Shown here: positions 6,299 through 13,267 of the stretch, in pieces
How the letters are laid out: every line of letters begins with the position of its first letter
Position numbering within the stretch: the first letter of the stretch is position 1
Assembly: GCA_002296965.1 (NCBI GenBank)
Contig: DBIW01000040.1
Location: forward strand, 1 to 13,267
DNA length: 13,267 nt
Reading direction: 5' to 3'
Origin: Treponema sp. UBA792
GTDB lineage: Bacteria > Spirochaetota > Spirochaetia > Treponematales > Treponemataceae
Made by a program: the position numbers and the translations under genes
Notes under the pieces: model-generated
What the model was told of the DNA's origin: nothing
What the model saw: the letters and a program-made list of their open reading frames with translations, nothing else
Database searches by the model: none

Positions 6299-8682
6299 GG
6301 TTCAACCTCCGTTTTTTTGTAGTCCCAGTTGTGTTTAGGATAACGCCCCTTCATCTCGCGGCAGATTTCCGGCCAGGTGTTATGCCAGAAATTCTCAAGA
6401 TCGTCCGTCACCTGAAGCGGCCTTGAGGCGGGAGAAAGCAGCCTGAGAAGAACCTTCATTCCCATAATCTTTGGCGTGCTGAAACACCCGAAAATCCGCT
6501 GGACAATCACCTCCACCACAGGACGGATTACAAGAACGCTTCTGTCTCCGGGCGGAGAAAGCGTCTCGTACTTTACCTTTACGCGCCGTCCGTTCTCCAG
6601 CTGGATGAATTCCGGCGCACACGAATCAATCTCCGCGCCGTCAAGAAACCAGAAAAGCGCATCGTAGACAAGCCGGGCGGTTATTCCGGTGCCGCCGCCC
6701 GCAAAAGGAACAAGCCACTCTTCGGCACGGTCGCATATCATCCGCTCAATGTCAGCGGATTCGGATTTCTGCTGCGCCAGGAATTTTCTGCGCACAATCA
6801 GGCTTTTTGTCTTTTCGTCCGCCGGAAGCGCGGAGATTCCCTTTCTCCTGATTTCGCCAATCCAGGCGCCCACAAAATCGGTCTTTGACGCAGGAACCTG
6901 ACGTGACGAAAGCTGAATCTGTCCAAGCATAGTCCTCTCGGTCTTTCTGATTTTTCCGCCGTCAAAAAAACATTCGCTCTCGGTGGAGGAATTTTTCCTT
7001 GCCCAGGGAAGAAACGACTCCGGAGGAAGCGCCTCGAACGAGAAAATCACGCCCTCGCTGCCGCCCGCGCTTACTTCCGGCGCGACAATCCATTCCGGAG
7101 AATCTTTGAGCGAAGGATGAAGAAAGGCGCGGCGGCCGCCGGTGAACTGATACTCCGCACGGACAGAACCGGCTTCAGAAATTCTACGCGCGATTCTGTC
7201 GGGATAGCCTTTGAGACAGAGCAGCGGAATATCGCATTTTTCCTCTGTGTAACCGATTTTTTTCAGGCGGCGCTCAAGGTCAGCGCGGTATTTCCGCCGG
7301 ATTTCCGGAGAAGCCGCCGAATAGTTTCCGTATTTTACAGCAAAATCGAGCGCGTAGTTTACGGCATTCCTTTCTCCGCTGGCCGCCGCAGAAAGTAGGA
7401 TTCCGGCAAGGCGCGGATGAATTCCAAGCCTTAAGGCCGCCTTTCCTTTTTCGGTGATATGGCCGTCAGTTCCGCAGAGTCCGGTCTGCACAAGAAATTC
7501 AGAACAGGCAGCCCAGGCTCCTTCGGACGGCGGATCTAGCCATTCAATTCCATGCGGAGAAAAAATTCCGCGCTCCGCACATTCAAGCACAGTCTCCGTA
7601 AGGTCAGTCCGGCAAATTTCCGGCGGAAAATCCTTCTGCCGAGGATCAAATTCATTCCAGAGGCGGACGCAATGACCAGGACGGATTCTGCCGGCGCGTC
7701 CGGCACGCTGAGCCGCCGAAAATTCGCTTTCCGGCTCGGTGACAAGATATTCCATTCCGGCGGCGACATTCAGCCTGTTCACCCTTGCAAGCCCCGAATC
7801 AATCACCGTGTCAACGCCCGGAACCGTAAGAGAAGTCTCCGCGATTGCGGACGACACGATAACCCTGCGGCGGGTTCCCTGCTCCGCCATCACTTTTTTC
7901 TGTTCGGAAAGTGACACGCTGCTGTGAAGCATCATCACCTCGACGGAGCTCTTGTCTACAGAAGCGGAAAGCCGTTCCGCGCATTTTCTGATTTCGCTTA
8001 TTCCCGGCAGAAAAACAAGAATGTTTCCGTCACCCGAAGAATCAAGCTCACGGAGGACAGCGTTTTCCACGGAAATTCTGTCGTCATAGTCAATTCTGAT
8101 TGGAAAAGTGCGCCCCGGAACCTTAACGACAGGACAGCTGTCTTTGCCTCCAAGTGCGGAACAGATTTTTTCCGTATCAATTGTCGCCGACATCACCACA
8201 ACAAACAGGTCATCACGGAGCTCCATCGCCTCACGCAGAAACGCGAGCGCAAGGTCAACATGGACGGAACGCTCGTGGAATTCGTCAAGCACGACGACAT
8301 TTATCCCGTCAAGCGAAGGATCATCCTGAAGATAACGGAGCAGAACAGCCTCTGTAACAACCTCAAGCCGCGTGCGTTCAGAAATTCTGCTTTCAAGATG
8401 AATTTTATACCCGACAGTTCCGCCGGTCTCCTCGCCAGCCAGAAAGGAAATTCTGTCCGCAACGGAAAGCGCGGCAAGGCGGCGCGGCTCGGTCATGATG
8501 ATTTTTCCGGAGAATTTTTCAAGAAGCGCAAGCGGAAACACCGTTGATTTTCCGGCTCCGGTCTCTGCCGTCAGAACAAGAAAATGCGACGGGGAAGCCG
8601 CAAGCGAATCACAGATTCCATCAAGAAAGGGAGTTATAGGAAAACCGGAGATGCCGCGCAAAACTGAATCCGCAGCGCTCAT
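6295..8682 (-). CDS. hrpB: ATP-dependent RNA helicase HrpB (DEAH/RHA family)
   Basis: 795 residues. Helicase motifs appear in order: Walker A ETGAGKST (40-47), TEPRR (64-68), DEFHER (133-138, the DEFH form of DEAH usual for HrpB), MSAT (164-167), ETSLTVPGV (282-290) and QRAGRAGR (325-332). A long HrpB-specific C-terminal region follows, ending in the family signature LLSPASRPLQVTDDLENFW and EMKGRYPKHNW, which separates HrpB from HrpA. It should couple ATP hydrolysis to RNA remodelling; its physiological role in bacteria is poorly known. I start it at the ATG at 8680-8682, which overlaps the upstream stop (ATGA). A further 52 codons are open upstream but lie in the small membrane protein gene in another frame and are Cys/Pro/Arg-rich, unlike the family. 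The stop overlaps the DUF218 start. Confidence 0.95.
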   Translation of the reverse strand: MSAADSVLRGISGFPITPFLDGICDSLAASPSHFLVLTAETGAGKSTVFPLALLEKFSGKIIMTEPRRLAALSVADRISFLAGEETGGTVGYKIHLESRISERTRLEVVTEAVLLRYLQDDPSLDGINVVVLDEFHERSVHVDLALAFLREAMELRDDLFVVVMSATIDTEKICSALGGKDSCPVVKVPGRTFPIRIDYDDRISVENAVLRELDSSGDGNILVFLPGISEIRKCAERLSASVDKSSVEVMMLHSSVSLSEQKKVMAEQGTRRRVIVSSAIAETSLTVPGVDTVIDSGLARVNRLNVAAGMEYLVTEPESEFSAAQRAGRAGRIRPGHCVRLWNEFDPRQKDFPPEICRTDLTETVLECAERGIFSPHGIEWLDPPSEGAWAACSEFLVQTGLCGTDGHITEKGKAALRLGIHPRLAGILLSAAASGERNAVNYALDFAVKYGNYSAASPEIRRKYRADLERRLKKIGYTEEKCDIPLLCLKGYPDRIARRISEAGSVRAEYQFTGGRRAFLHPSLKDSPEWIVAPEVSAGGSEGVIFSFEALPPESFLPWARKNSSTESECFFDGGKIRKTERTMLGQIQLSSRQVPASKTDFVGAWIGEIRRKGISALPADEKTKSLIVRRKFLAQQKSESADIERMICDRAEEWLVPFAGGGTGITARLVYDALFWFLDGAEIDSCAPEFIQLENGRRVKVKYETLSPPGDRSVLVIRPVVEVIVQRIFGCFSTPKIMGMKVLLRLLSPASRPLQVTDDLENFWHNTWPEICREMKGRYPKHNWDYKKTEVEP
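6306..6310 (-). promoter_or_regulatory. Ribosome binding site deciding the GTG start of the DUF218 gene
   Basis: A perfect GGAGG on the minus strand lies seven bases before the GTG at 6296-6298, inside the last codons of hrpB. It supports GTG as the true start. Confidence 0.8.
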
Positions 8683-8993
8683 CTGAACAGGAACATCACG
8701 GCGGCAAACATGACTGCAAGAAAAATCATGTATACAAGAGCAAGCTGGGGCGCGAAAACCGGAAACAGGAACAGAAGAATTCCCCAGACAAAAGTCAGCG
8801 CGCCAAGGGCAAGAGCGCAGTATCCGCTGCCGCGGCAACGGAATCTGATTCCGCGCATAGAATCTTCCGTCTGACCGGCGGCTTCCGTCATTTTTCTTAG
8901 GAAAGCATCGGAAAGGAAATAAATTCCGGCGGCACAGAACACGATTCCTGCGGCCATACTCATCACAAAAAGCAGAACGATTTTCCAGGACAT
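8679..8993 (-). CDS. Small three-helix membrane protein of unknown function
   Basis: 104 residues. I do not recognise a family. Three hydrophobic helices are clear at ~5-27, ~58-78 and ~84-103, joined by a polar, charged segment (residues 28-55, including KMTEAAGQTEDSMRG and RFRCRG) that would face one side of the membrane. The gene is real by context: its TGA overlaps the hrpB ATG by 4 bases, it fills the gap up to a promoter, and the long ORF in the hrpB frame over the same DNA is not protein-like. A TATAAT box ends six bases before the ATG, so the mRNA may be leaderless; no Shine-Dalgarno is seen. M11 and M13 are alternative starts, but neither has a ribosome site. Confidence 0.75.
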   Translation of the reverse strand: MSWKIVLLFVMSMAAGIVFCAAGIYFLSDAFLRKMTEAAGQTEDSMRGIRFRCRGSGYCALALGALTFVWGILLFLFPVFAPQLALVYMIFLAVMFAAVMFLFR

Positions 8994-8999
8994 AAAGCG

Positions 9000-9029
9000 A
9001 TTATATCACAGAAAACGACGTAAAGTCAG
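9000..9029 (-). promoter_or_regulatory. Promoter of the small membrane protein-hrpB-DUF218 unit
   Basis: On the minus strand a perfect TATAAT (9000-9005) is preceded after 18 bases by CTGACT (9024-9029, 4 of 6 to consensus). The expected start of transcription, about 7 bases after the -10 box, coincides with the A of the ATG at 8993. The 8994-9074 gap shows no terminator after the SGNH gene. Confidence 0.5.
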
Positions 9030-9074
9030 CAGTCTGCCTCAGCATGAAAAACAGCCGCAGAAAAGGTGAATTTT

Positions 9075-10340
9075 CTACTTTGTGTAGCCCATCGCCACTA
9101 TGGTAAATCCTTTTTTCTCAGAGCCTTCCGCCATCTTTACCTCGACTTTATGAACGGAAGATTCCGCCTCGTCAATCAGCTTTACCGTAACGGCGTTGTT
9201 CCAGCCGCCGCTTTTTCCGCCGTCGTAAGTTCCGGCAAGCTTTCCGTCAACATAGACTTCCGCCCTGCCGAACGGAATGTTTGTCCAGGAACCGTTCTCC
9301 TTGTAGACGAACAGGAGATTGCGGCAGTCGATTTCCATCACAAAACTCTCCGCGCCTCCCGCCGGTGAATGATACCAGTTCTGCGGAAAGTCGGAGCGGT
9401 TTGTCTTTTTGATTGTCTGGCAGTTCGGATCCGTAGAGCTGAATCCGCCCGCCGTGATTCTCACATTCCCATCGTCGCCTGAAATTCTTTTAAGCCCCAC
9501 GAACGAAGGTGACTTCAATGTTTCCGCGGGAACTGAGAATTCCTCCGGCATCGGAGCTCCGTCCGCAAGCCTCAGCATATTGACAAGACAGTCCGCCATC
9601 AGTTCATGTCCGCCTTTTGTAGGATGAACGTTGTCGGTAAAGAAATCTTTATCCGAAAAAATTCCGTCCGCAACCGGCCGGCTTATCGCATCGGAAATGC
9701 TGACTTGAGGAATTCCGTAATAATCGGCGACAGGTTTCATCTGACGCTGGGTGTTCTGATAAAGCGCGGCGGAATAAAGCACAATCACCGCGGTATCCGG
9801 ATTCTGCTCCAAGGCTCCGCGTATAAGCGCCTCGAACGCGCGTGTTCCGGTCGGCTCGCCGCCGTCATTCACCGCGAATTCTATCACCAGAAGATCCGGC
9901 GTATGACCAAGAACATCAACAACGTCCGACTGATAGCGTACAAGTCCCAGCGGAGACGGAGTTCCGCTCAGTCCCGCGCCGTTAAAGACGATGCCCGCGC
10001 CGTTGTCCGGCGTGAATCCGGCAAGCTTTTTCGCAAACTGATACGCATAACCGTCCCTGTAATCTGCGGGACCGGCGCCTTCCGTCACAGAACCGCCCAA
10101 TGCGGCGACGTAAATTTTTCCGCCTTTTTTAAGGCGCTCCAGCACATTCTTCAGACGGAAAAAATTGCCCTCACTGACAACCGAGGACTTCATTATCTGC
10201 TGATAGTCAGAATCTTTTACACCAAGCGGATGAGTCACAGTATTTTCCTCGCCTTTATTTTTTGTTCCCTGCCCGGTCGAAGCGCAGGCCGCAAGCGCAA
10301 GCATACATACAGCCGAAATGACGGCCATTATTTTTTTCAT
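9075..10340 (-). CDS. SGNH/GDSL hydrolase lipoprotein with C-terminal beta domain
   Basis: 421 residues. Residues 1-18 are a lipoprotein signal peptide with lipobox LAAC, placing the lipid on Cys19. The SGNH domain covers ~74-258: block I GGSVTEG with nucleophile Ser84, block II NGAGLSGT (120-127) for the oxyanion Gly, block III IEFAVND with Asn158, and block V DNVHP with Asp236 and His239. The full catalytic set is present, so it should be an active esterase, perhaps removing acyl groups from polysaccharide; the substrate is inference. Residues ~290-420 form a beta-rich domain (FVMEIDCRNLLFVYKENG, AEVYVDGKLAGTYDGG, HKVEVKMAEG) that resembles accessory sugar-binding or jelly-roll modules. The start is chosen at ATG 10338-10340, because it begins the signal peptide and has GGAGG five bases upstream; a longer reading frame to 10385 would bury the signal. 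It has its own promoter. Confidence 0.88.
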   Translation of the reverse strand: MKKIMAVISAVCMLALAACASTGQGTKNKGEENTVTHPLGVKDSDYQQIMKSSVVSEGNFFRLKNVLERLKKGGKIYVAALGGSVTEGAGPADYRDGYAYQFAKKLAGFTPDNGAGIVFNGAGLSGTPSPLGLVRYQSDVVDVLGHTPDLLVIEFAVNDGGEPTGTRAFEALIRGALEQNPDTAVIVLYSAALYQNTQRQMKPVADYYGIPQVSISDAISRPVADGIFSDKDFFTDNVHPTKGGHELMADCLVNMLRLADGAPMPEEFSVPAETLKSPSFVGLKRISGDDGNVRITAGGFSSTDPNCQTIKKTNRSDFPQNWYHSPAGGAESFVMEIDCRNLLFVYKENGSWTNIPFGRAEVYVDGKLAGTYDGGKSGGWNNAVTVKLIDEAESSVHKVEVKMAEGSEKKGFTIVAMGYTK

Positions 10341-10345
10341 TTTTG

Positions 10346-10350
10346 CCTCC
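10346..10350 (-). promoter_or_regulatory. Ribosome binding site deciding the SGNH lipoprotein start
   Basis: GGAGG on the minus strand stands five bases before ATG at 10338-10340. This supports starting at MKKIMAV and not 15 codons upstream. Confidence 0.8.
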
Positions 10351-10357
10351 GCCTGCA

Positions 10358-10385
10358 ATTGTAGCCTCTTTTTGCCGTTGTTCAA
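10358..10385 (-). promoter_or_regulatory. Promoter of the SGNH lipoprotein gene
   Basis: On the minus strand TTGAAC (10380-10385) is followed after 16 bases by TACAAT (10358-10363). Transcription would start near 10351, right at the edge of the GGAGG site, giving a leader of about 11 bases. It lies in the 49-base gap after the pyrimidine gene, so SGNH is likely expressed independently. Confidence 0.6.
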
Positions 10386-10389
10386 ATAA

Positions 10390-12189
10390 TCATTTTCCCT
10401 TATTGTGGGCGATTCCGCGCATCTCGCCCAGATTGCGGTAGCCCTTACGCTTCATGAACGCTCGGAGTCCGTCAATCATCTGAATCATGGAGAACGGATT
10501 TGCGAACGTGACAGTTCCGACTTCCAGAACCGACGCTCCCGCCATGATGAATTCCACGGCATCCTGCCAGGTCGCAAGTCCGCCGATTGCAAAGATCGGA
10601 ACACGCTTCTCCTCCGGCAGCTGACTGATTGCCTCGGCAAGCTCCCAGACAAGGCGCAGCGCGACAGGACGAACCGCCGGGCCTCCGAATCCAGCCTTGA
10701 CTTTATCGAACACAGGAATTCCGCGCTCGATGTCAATCGCAACCCCCTGAAACGAGTTGCACAAACTGATTCCGTCCGCTCCGGCCTCGATACACGAAAG
10801 CGCGACCTGCGTAAGCTCCGGAGACTGCGGCGTAAGTTTTACGACAAGCGGCTTGGAGGTGACAGCGCGGACAGCCGACGTTGCGGCCGAAGCGGAGGCG
10901 CAGCTCATTCCGAACGCGGCACCTCCGGCGGCGACATTCGGACAGGAGATATTCAGCTCAATCATCGGAATTTCCGTTTTGTCCAGAAGTCTTGCGCCTT
11001 CAACGTATGATTCAAGCGTAGAGCCGGAAAGATTCGCTATCGCGACGGGCTTCAATTTAAGCATTTCGGGCAGTTCATGTTCAATAAAATGCGGAATTCC
11101 TGGATTCTGGAGACCTATTGAATTCATAAGTCCGGAAGGAGTCTCCCACAGACGGATTCCGTCGTTTCCCTCGCGCGGCTCAAGCGTAAGCCCCTTGCTG
11201 GCAATTCCACCGAGACGGTTCACGTCAAAAACCGATTTGTATTCCGTTCCGAATCCGAATGTCCCCGACGAACCGACAACCGGATTTTCGAAGCGGACGC
11301 CTTTTACCGTAACCGACAGATCCGGCTCGCCGTCAAACGCGGCGCGGTGCGGAATCGGCGCAGGTTCAGGAAAAACAACCGAAGCTCCGTCAAAAACAGG
11401 TCCGTCCTTGCAGCAGCGTTTTTTGCCCTCAACCGTCTGAACCGTGCAGCCCAGACATACACCGACTCCGCAGGCCATGTGAGCTTCCATGCTGAGCCAG
11501 CAGCGGATTCCGGCCTCGCGGCAGATTTTCTGGATATACGCAAGCATTGGTGTGGGACCGCAGGCGTACACCGCGGAATATTTCTCTTCTGAAAGAACCT
11601 GCGCGGTAAGCGCGGAAGGCAACATTCCTTTTATGCCCTCGCTGCCGTCATCCGTGGTGATGACAAGCTTTTCCGGACGGACATATCGAATTCCATAACT
11701 GCCGCTTTTAAACGAGGCGTAAAAATCGTAGGATTTTTCTTTTAGCGTGGCGGCAAATCCGGCGACAGGCGCAACTCCGATTCCGCCGCCTACAATGCAG
11801 ACTTTTCCGGCGGATTTTTCCGGAACCGGGAATATGTTGCCGAGCGGCCCCAGAAGATTTATTCCGTCTCCCGGCTCAAGCGCGCACAGTTCCTGAGTTC
11901 CCCTGCCCTTCACCAAAATCAGAAATTCAACCTCGATGGAAGAGCCGTTTCTGCATGAACGGAAAACGCTTATCGGCCTGCCCAGCAGAACATCGCTTTT
12001 TACCGCATGGAGCATATAGAACTGACCAGGAAGCGGCTCCGCGGAATTTTCCGGCAGCCTTACACCAAGAAGAAAGACGCTTCCGTCCGGCTTTGCGCCT
12101 TTTACCGGCGAGCAGCTTTTTACGACCGCCTCCGCAAAAACAGGATACGGAATTCCCTGACAGTCCTTTATCATTGTATTTTCAGCCAT
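10390..12189 (-). CDS. pyrKD: Single-chain dihydroorotate dehydrogenase B (PyrK-PyrD fusion)
   Basis: 599 residues combining two normally separate subunits in one uninterrupted frame. Residues 1-~275 are PyrK, the electron-transfer subunit: FAD-binding GRPISVF (70-76), NAD-binding GGGIGVAPV (134-142), ACGPTPM (209-215), and a [2Fe-2S] site C240-x4-C245-x2-C248-x11-C260 (MACGVGVCLGC ... CKDGPVF). Residues ~291-590 are class 1B PyrD: NPVVGSSGTFGFG, PSGLMNSIGLQNPG, the NISCPN loop with catalytic Cys416, KLTP (451-454) and IGGLAT (535-540) for FMN phosphate. It should oxidise dihydroorotate to orotate with NAD+, the fourth step of pyrimidine synthesis. The domain order matches the pyrK-pyrD order of Bacillus operons. 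The start is fixed by GGAGG eight bases upstream; an open frame to 12336 runs through the upstream terminator and is rejected. No other pyr gene is in the window. Confidence 0.93.
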   Translation of the reverse strand: MAENTMIKDCQGIPYPVFAEAVVKSCSPVKGAKPDGSVFLLGVRLPENSAEPLPGQFYMLHAVKSDVLLGRPISVFRSCRNGSSIEVEFLILVKGRGTQELCALEPGDGINLLGPLGNIFPVPEKSAGKVCIVGGGIGVAPVAGFAATLKEKSYDFYASFKSGSYGIRYVRPEKLVITTDDGSEGIKGMLPSALTAQVLSEEKYSAVYACGPTPMLAYIQKICREAGIRCWLSMEAHMACGVGVCLGCTVQTVEGKKRCCKDGPVFDGASVVFPEPAPIPHRAAFDGEPDLSVTVKGVRFENPVVGSSGTFGFGTEYKSVFDVNRLGGIASKGLTLEPREGNDGIRLWETPSGLMNSIGLQNPGIPHFIEHELPEMLKLKPVAIANLSGSTLESYVEGARLLDKTEIPMIELNISCPNVAAGGAAFGMSCASASAATSAVRAVTSKPLVVKLTPQSPELTQVALSCIEAGADGISLCNSFQGVAIDIERGIPVFDKVKAGFGGPAVRPVALRLVWELAEAISQLPEEKRVPIFAIGGLATWQDAVEFIMAGASVLEVGTVTFANPFSMIQMIDGLRAFMKRKGYRNLGEMRGIAHNKGK

Positions 12190-12197
12190 GCTTTGTT

Positions 12198-12202
12198 CCT
12201 CC
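12198..12202 (-). promoter_or_regulatory. Ribosome binding site deciding the PyrK-PyrD start
   Basis: GGAGG on the minus strand, eight bases before ATG at 12187-12189. A second in-frame ATG five codons later (M6) has no such site. Confidence 0.8.
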
Positions 12203-12269
12203 AGAATTTTATGAGCGGATTCTGCCGCAAACCGCGCGGACCATAAAACGCACACACAAGAATCCGTTT

Positions 12270-12297
12270 TTGATAAATATAAGAATAAAGCCGACAA
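12270..12297 (-). promoter_or_regulatory. Possible weak promoter of the PyrK-PyrD gene
   Basis: On the minus strand TTGTCG (12292-12297) and TATCAA (12270-12275) are separated by 16 bases, each 4 of 6 to consensus, giving a leader of about 75 bases. It is the best candidate in the 12190-12395 gap but is not strong. No riboswitch or PyrR-type leader was recognised there; only a 4-bp GCGG/CCGC hairpin precedes the ribosome site. Confidence 0.3.
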
Positions 12298-12303
12298 AAG
12301 GAA

Positions 12304-12363
12304 AGAAAATAGAAATCCCCCGCCCGGAGGACGCATTTTACAAAACGCCGGCAGGACGGGGGA
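12304..12363 (-). terminator. Terminator after the beta-rich surface protein gene
   Basis: A long GC-rich hairpin closes TCCCCCG (12316-12322) with CGGGGGA (12357-12363), with more G-C pairing inside around a bulged A and an inner TTTT/AAAA element. On the minus strand it is followed by a T-rich stretch (12304-12315). It begins about 30 bases after the stop codon at 12396 and separates that gene from pyrKD. Confidence 0.7.
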
Positions 12364-12395
12364 AATTGGATTGCAGATTAATTCAAAACAGAAAT

Positions 12396-13267
12396 CTATC
12401 TCTTTATAAGAGATATCTTCAACAGCAACGCCTCATTAGAAGTCTGCAATGCCAACTGATTTGTATCCCCCTCCGCTTTTACAGCGTCAGCAAGTTTCTG
12501 CAAATCAACTTCCACTGTCTCTTCTGCACCTGACGCAAAAGAAGAAAGCGAAAGCTGACCATAAGAATTTGTACCCAATGCTGCATTATCCTTTAAGTTA
12601 TGCCATGTCCAAGAACCGGAAGTCTCCTGAGAAATCAAAGAAAGAACTCCCCATCCATCACGAGCATCTTCTGCACCGTTTTTAAGCGTAAAAATTATCG
12701 TGTTATAATCTTTCAAATATTCGGTGAACTTATCTGCAGTAATAGCAAAACCAGAAACATTTCCAGATTCTGTCTGAGCTGTTTCAAAAATAGTGTAATC
12801 TGCTCCATCAACATAAGGAATGTATGTCACTTTCACATCCTTAAGCGTGAAAGTCGGGCATGTGGTGTCGCCTTCTGTCAACGGACCGGAGAAAACAAAT
12901 TTGCAGGAATCAAATGAATAGTCTGATTCAATTTTCTGTGTTACAGACAAATCTTTCTTCAACCCTTTCAGACCGGTATCACTCCATTCAGCAACCATGT
13001 TCCAACCGAATATAGGCGTTCCGGACTTGTCGTTCGTCTGCAGATAGAACTGCTTGTATACGGTCTTGTCGTCAAAAGTCACCGTTCCTGTCAGCTTAAC
13101 TGAATCACCGCCCTTCATGGAAACAGCCTCCGGCATAGTGACAATCAGAATCGGATTTGAGTCGTCAAGCTTAGTCTGATAAGTTCCATCCGGAAGACTG
13201 AATGTTCCCTCCTCGATCTTCACCGCTGTCATGCTTGTCGCCACTGTCGGCTCAACCGGAGTCGGCT
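12396..13267 (-). CDS. Beta-rich secreted or surface protein, N-terminus outside the window
   Basis: The frame is open to the right edge, so the true start is outside; the GTG at 13244 is not a credible start because the residues before it (PTPVEPTVATS) form a Pro/Thr-rich linker typical of extracellular modular proteins. About 290 residues are visible. The first module (GTFSLPDGTYQTKL ... FTLKDVKVTYIPY) has alternating hydrophobic strands and a closing 'xLKDVKVTY' strand like jelly-roll carbohydrate-binding modules. A second module (DYTIFETAQTESGNVSGFAI ... LLLKISLIKR) is also strand-rich, with Trp-bearing segments (DGWGVLS, GSWTWHN). I do not recognise a named family; polysaccharide binding is inference. 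It is visibly more AT-rich than its neighbours (hand count 24 GC in 60 at 12721-12780, against 36 in 60 at 10801-10860). Confidence 0.7.
   Translation of the reverse strand, partial: PTPVEPTVATSMTAVKIEEGTFSLPDGTYQTKLDDSNPILIVTMPEAVSMKGGDSVKLTGTVTFDDKTVYKQFYLQTNDKSGTPIFGWNMVAEWSDTGLKGLKKDLSVTQKIESDYSFDSCKFVFSGPLTEGDTTCPTFTLKDVKVTYIPYVDGADYTIFETAQTESGNVSGFAITADKFTEYLKDYNTIIFTLKNGAEDARDGWGVLSLISQETSGSWTWHNLKDNAALGTNSYGQLSLSSFASGAEETVEVDLQKLADAVKAEGDTNQLALQTSNEALLLKISLIKR
12397..12415. repeat. Short inverted repeat at the 3' end of the surface protein gene
   Basis: An 8-bp perfect inverted repeat (12397-12404 with 12408-12415, loop TAT) spans the last codons and stop of the surface protein gene. 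It lacks a following T tract; it may form a small mRNA hairpin or be chance in AT-rich DNA. Confidence 0.45.

Noticed and set aside
8683..8838. 52-codon N-terminal extension of hrpB
   Set aside because: It overlaps the small membrane protein gene in another frame, is Cys/Pro-rich and unlike HrpB proteins, while the ATG at 8682 gives the usual ATGA overlap.
9606..10364. 252-codon open frame on the plus strand opposite the SGNH gene
   Set aside because: Arg- and His-rich with no recognisable fold; the antisense strand encodes an intact SGNH lipoprotein.
10757..11440. 227-codon open frame on the plus strand opposite pyrKD
   Set aside because: Ser/Pro-rich shadow of the conserved PyrD region; no start signal and no family resemblance.
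335..12190. Frequent GAATTC, TTCCGG and GGAATTCCG-like words as a possible uptake or regulatory signal
   Set aside because: They fall inside coding frames and match a preference for GGA, ATT, CCG, GAA and TTC codons. A count against a codon-shuffled control would be needed to claim more.
12210..12230. GCGG/CCGC hairpin before the pyrKD ribosome site as a regulatory leader
   Set aside because: Only four base pairs, no alternative pairing or terminator beside it.
12190..12336. 49-codon N-terminal extension of PyrK-PyrD
   Set aside because: It reads through the upstream terminator hairpin and T-rich tract; the ATG at 12189 has a perfect GGAGG.

Overview
The window looks like chromosomal DNA from a Treponema-like spirochaete. 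This rests on gene style (RlpA with a SPOR domain, a Ste24-type M48 peptidase, HrpB, a Cys19-lipidated SGNH hydrolase, a PT-linked beta-rich surface protein) and on moderate GC; no rRNA or species-specific marker is present, so the taxon is an inference. There is no insertion sequence, phage gene, CRISPR array or defence cassette. Most of the window is compact housekeeping and envelope DNA, and I found no clear new multi-gene system.

Plus-strand half (1-5441): the C-terminus of a flotillin-like protein ends at a terminator hairpin. It is followed by a tightly overlapped trio, rlpA, an M48/Ste24 metalloprotease and a LacI-type regulator. A tRNA-Ala(GGC) gene on the minus strand has its own strong promoter and terminator. 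Divergent from it, proC and an AEC-family transporter form a two-gene unit separated by one base.

Minus-strand half (5453-13267), read right to left: a partial, AT-richer, beta-rich secreted or surface protein with a PT-rich linker and a terminator; a single-chain PyrK-PyrD dihydroorotate dehydrogenase; an SGNH/GDSL lipoprotein with its own promoter; and a three-gene unit with 4-base overlaps encoding a small three-helix membrane protein, the helicase HrpB and a DUF218 (YdcF/SanA-like) membrane protein.

The points most worth a second look are the PyrK-PyrD fusion, an Asn where RlpA enzymes usually carry a conserved His, a promoter placed so that the small membrane protein mRNA would be leaderless (with two other very short leaders), and a LacI regulator buried in an envelope operon with no sugar genes beside it.
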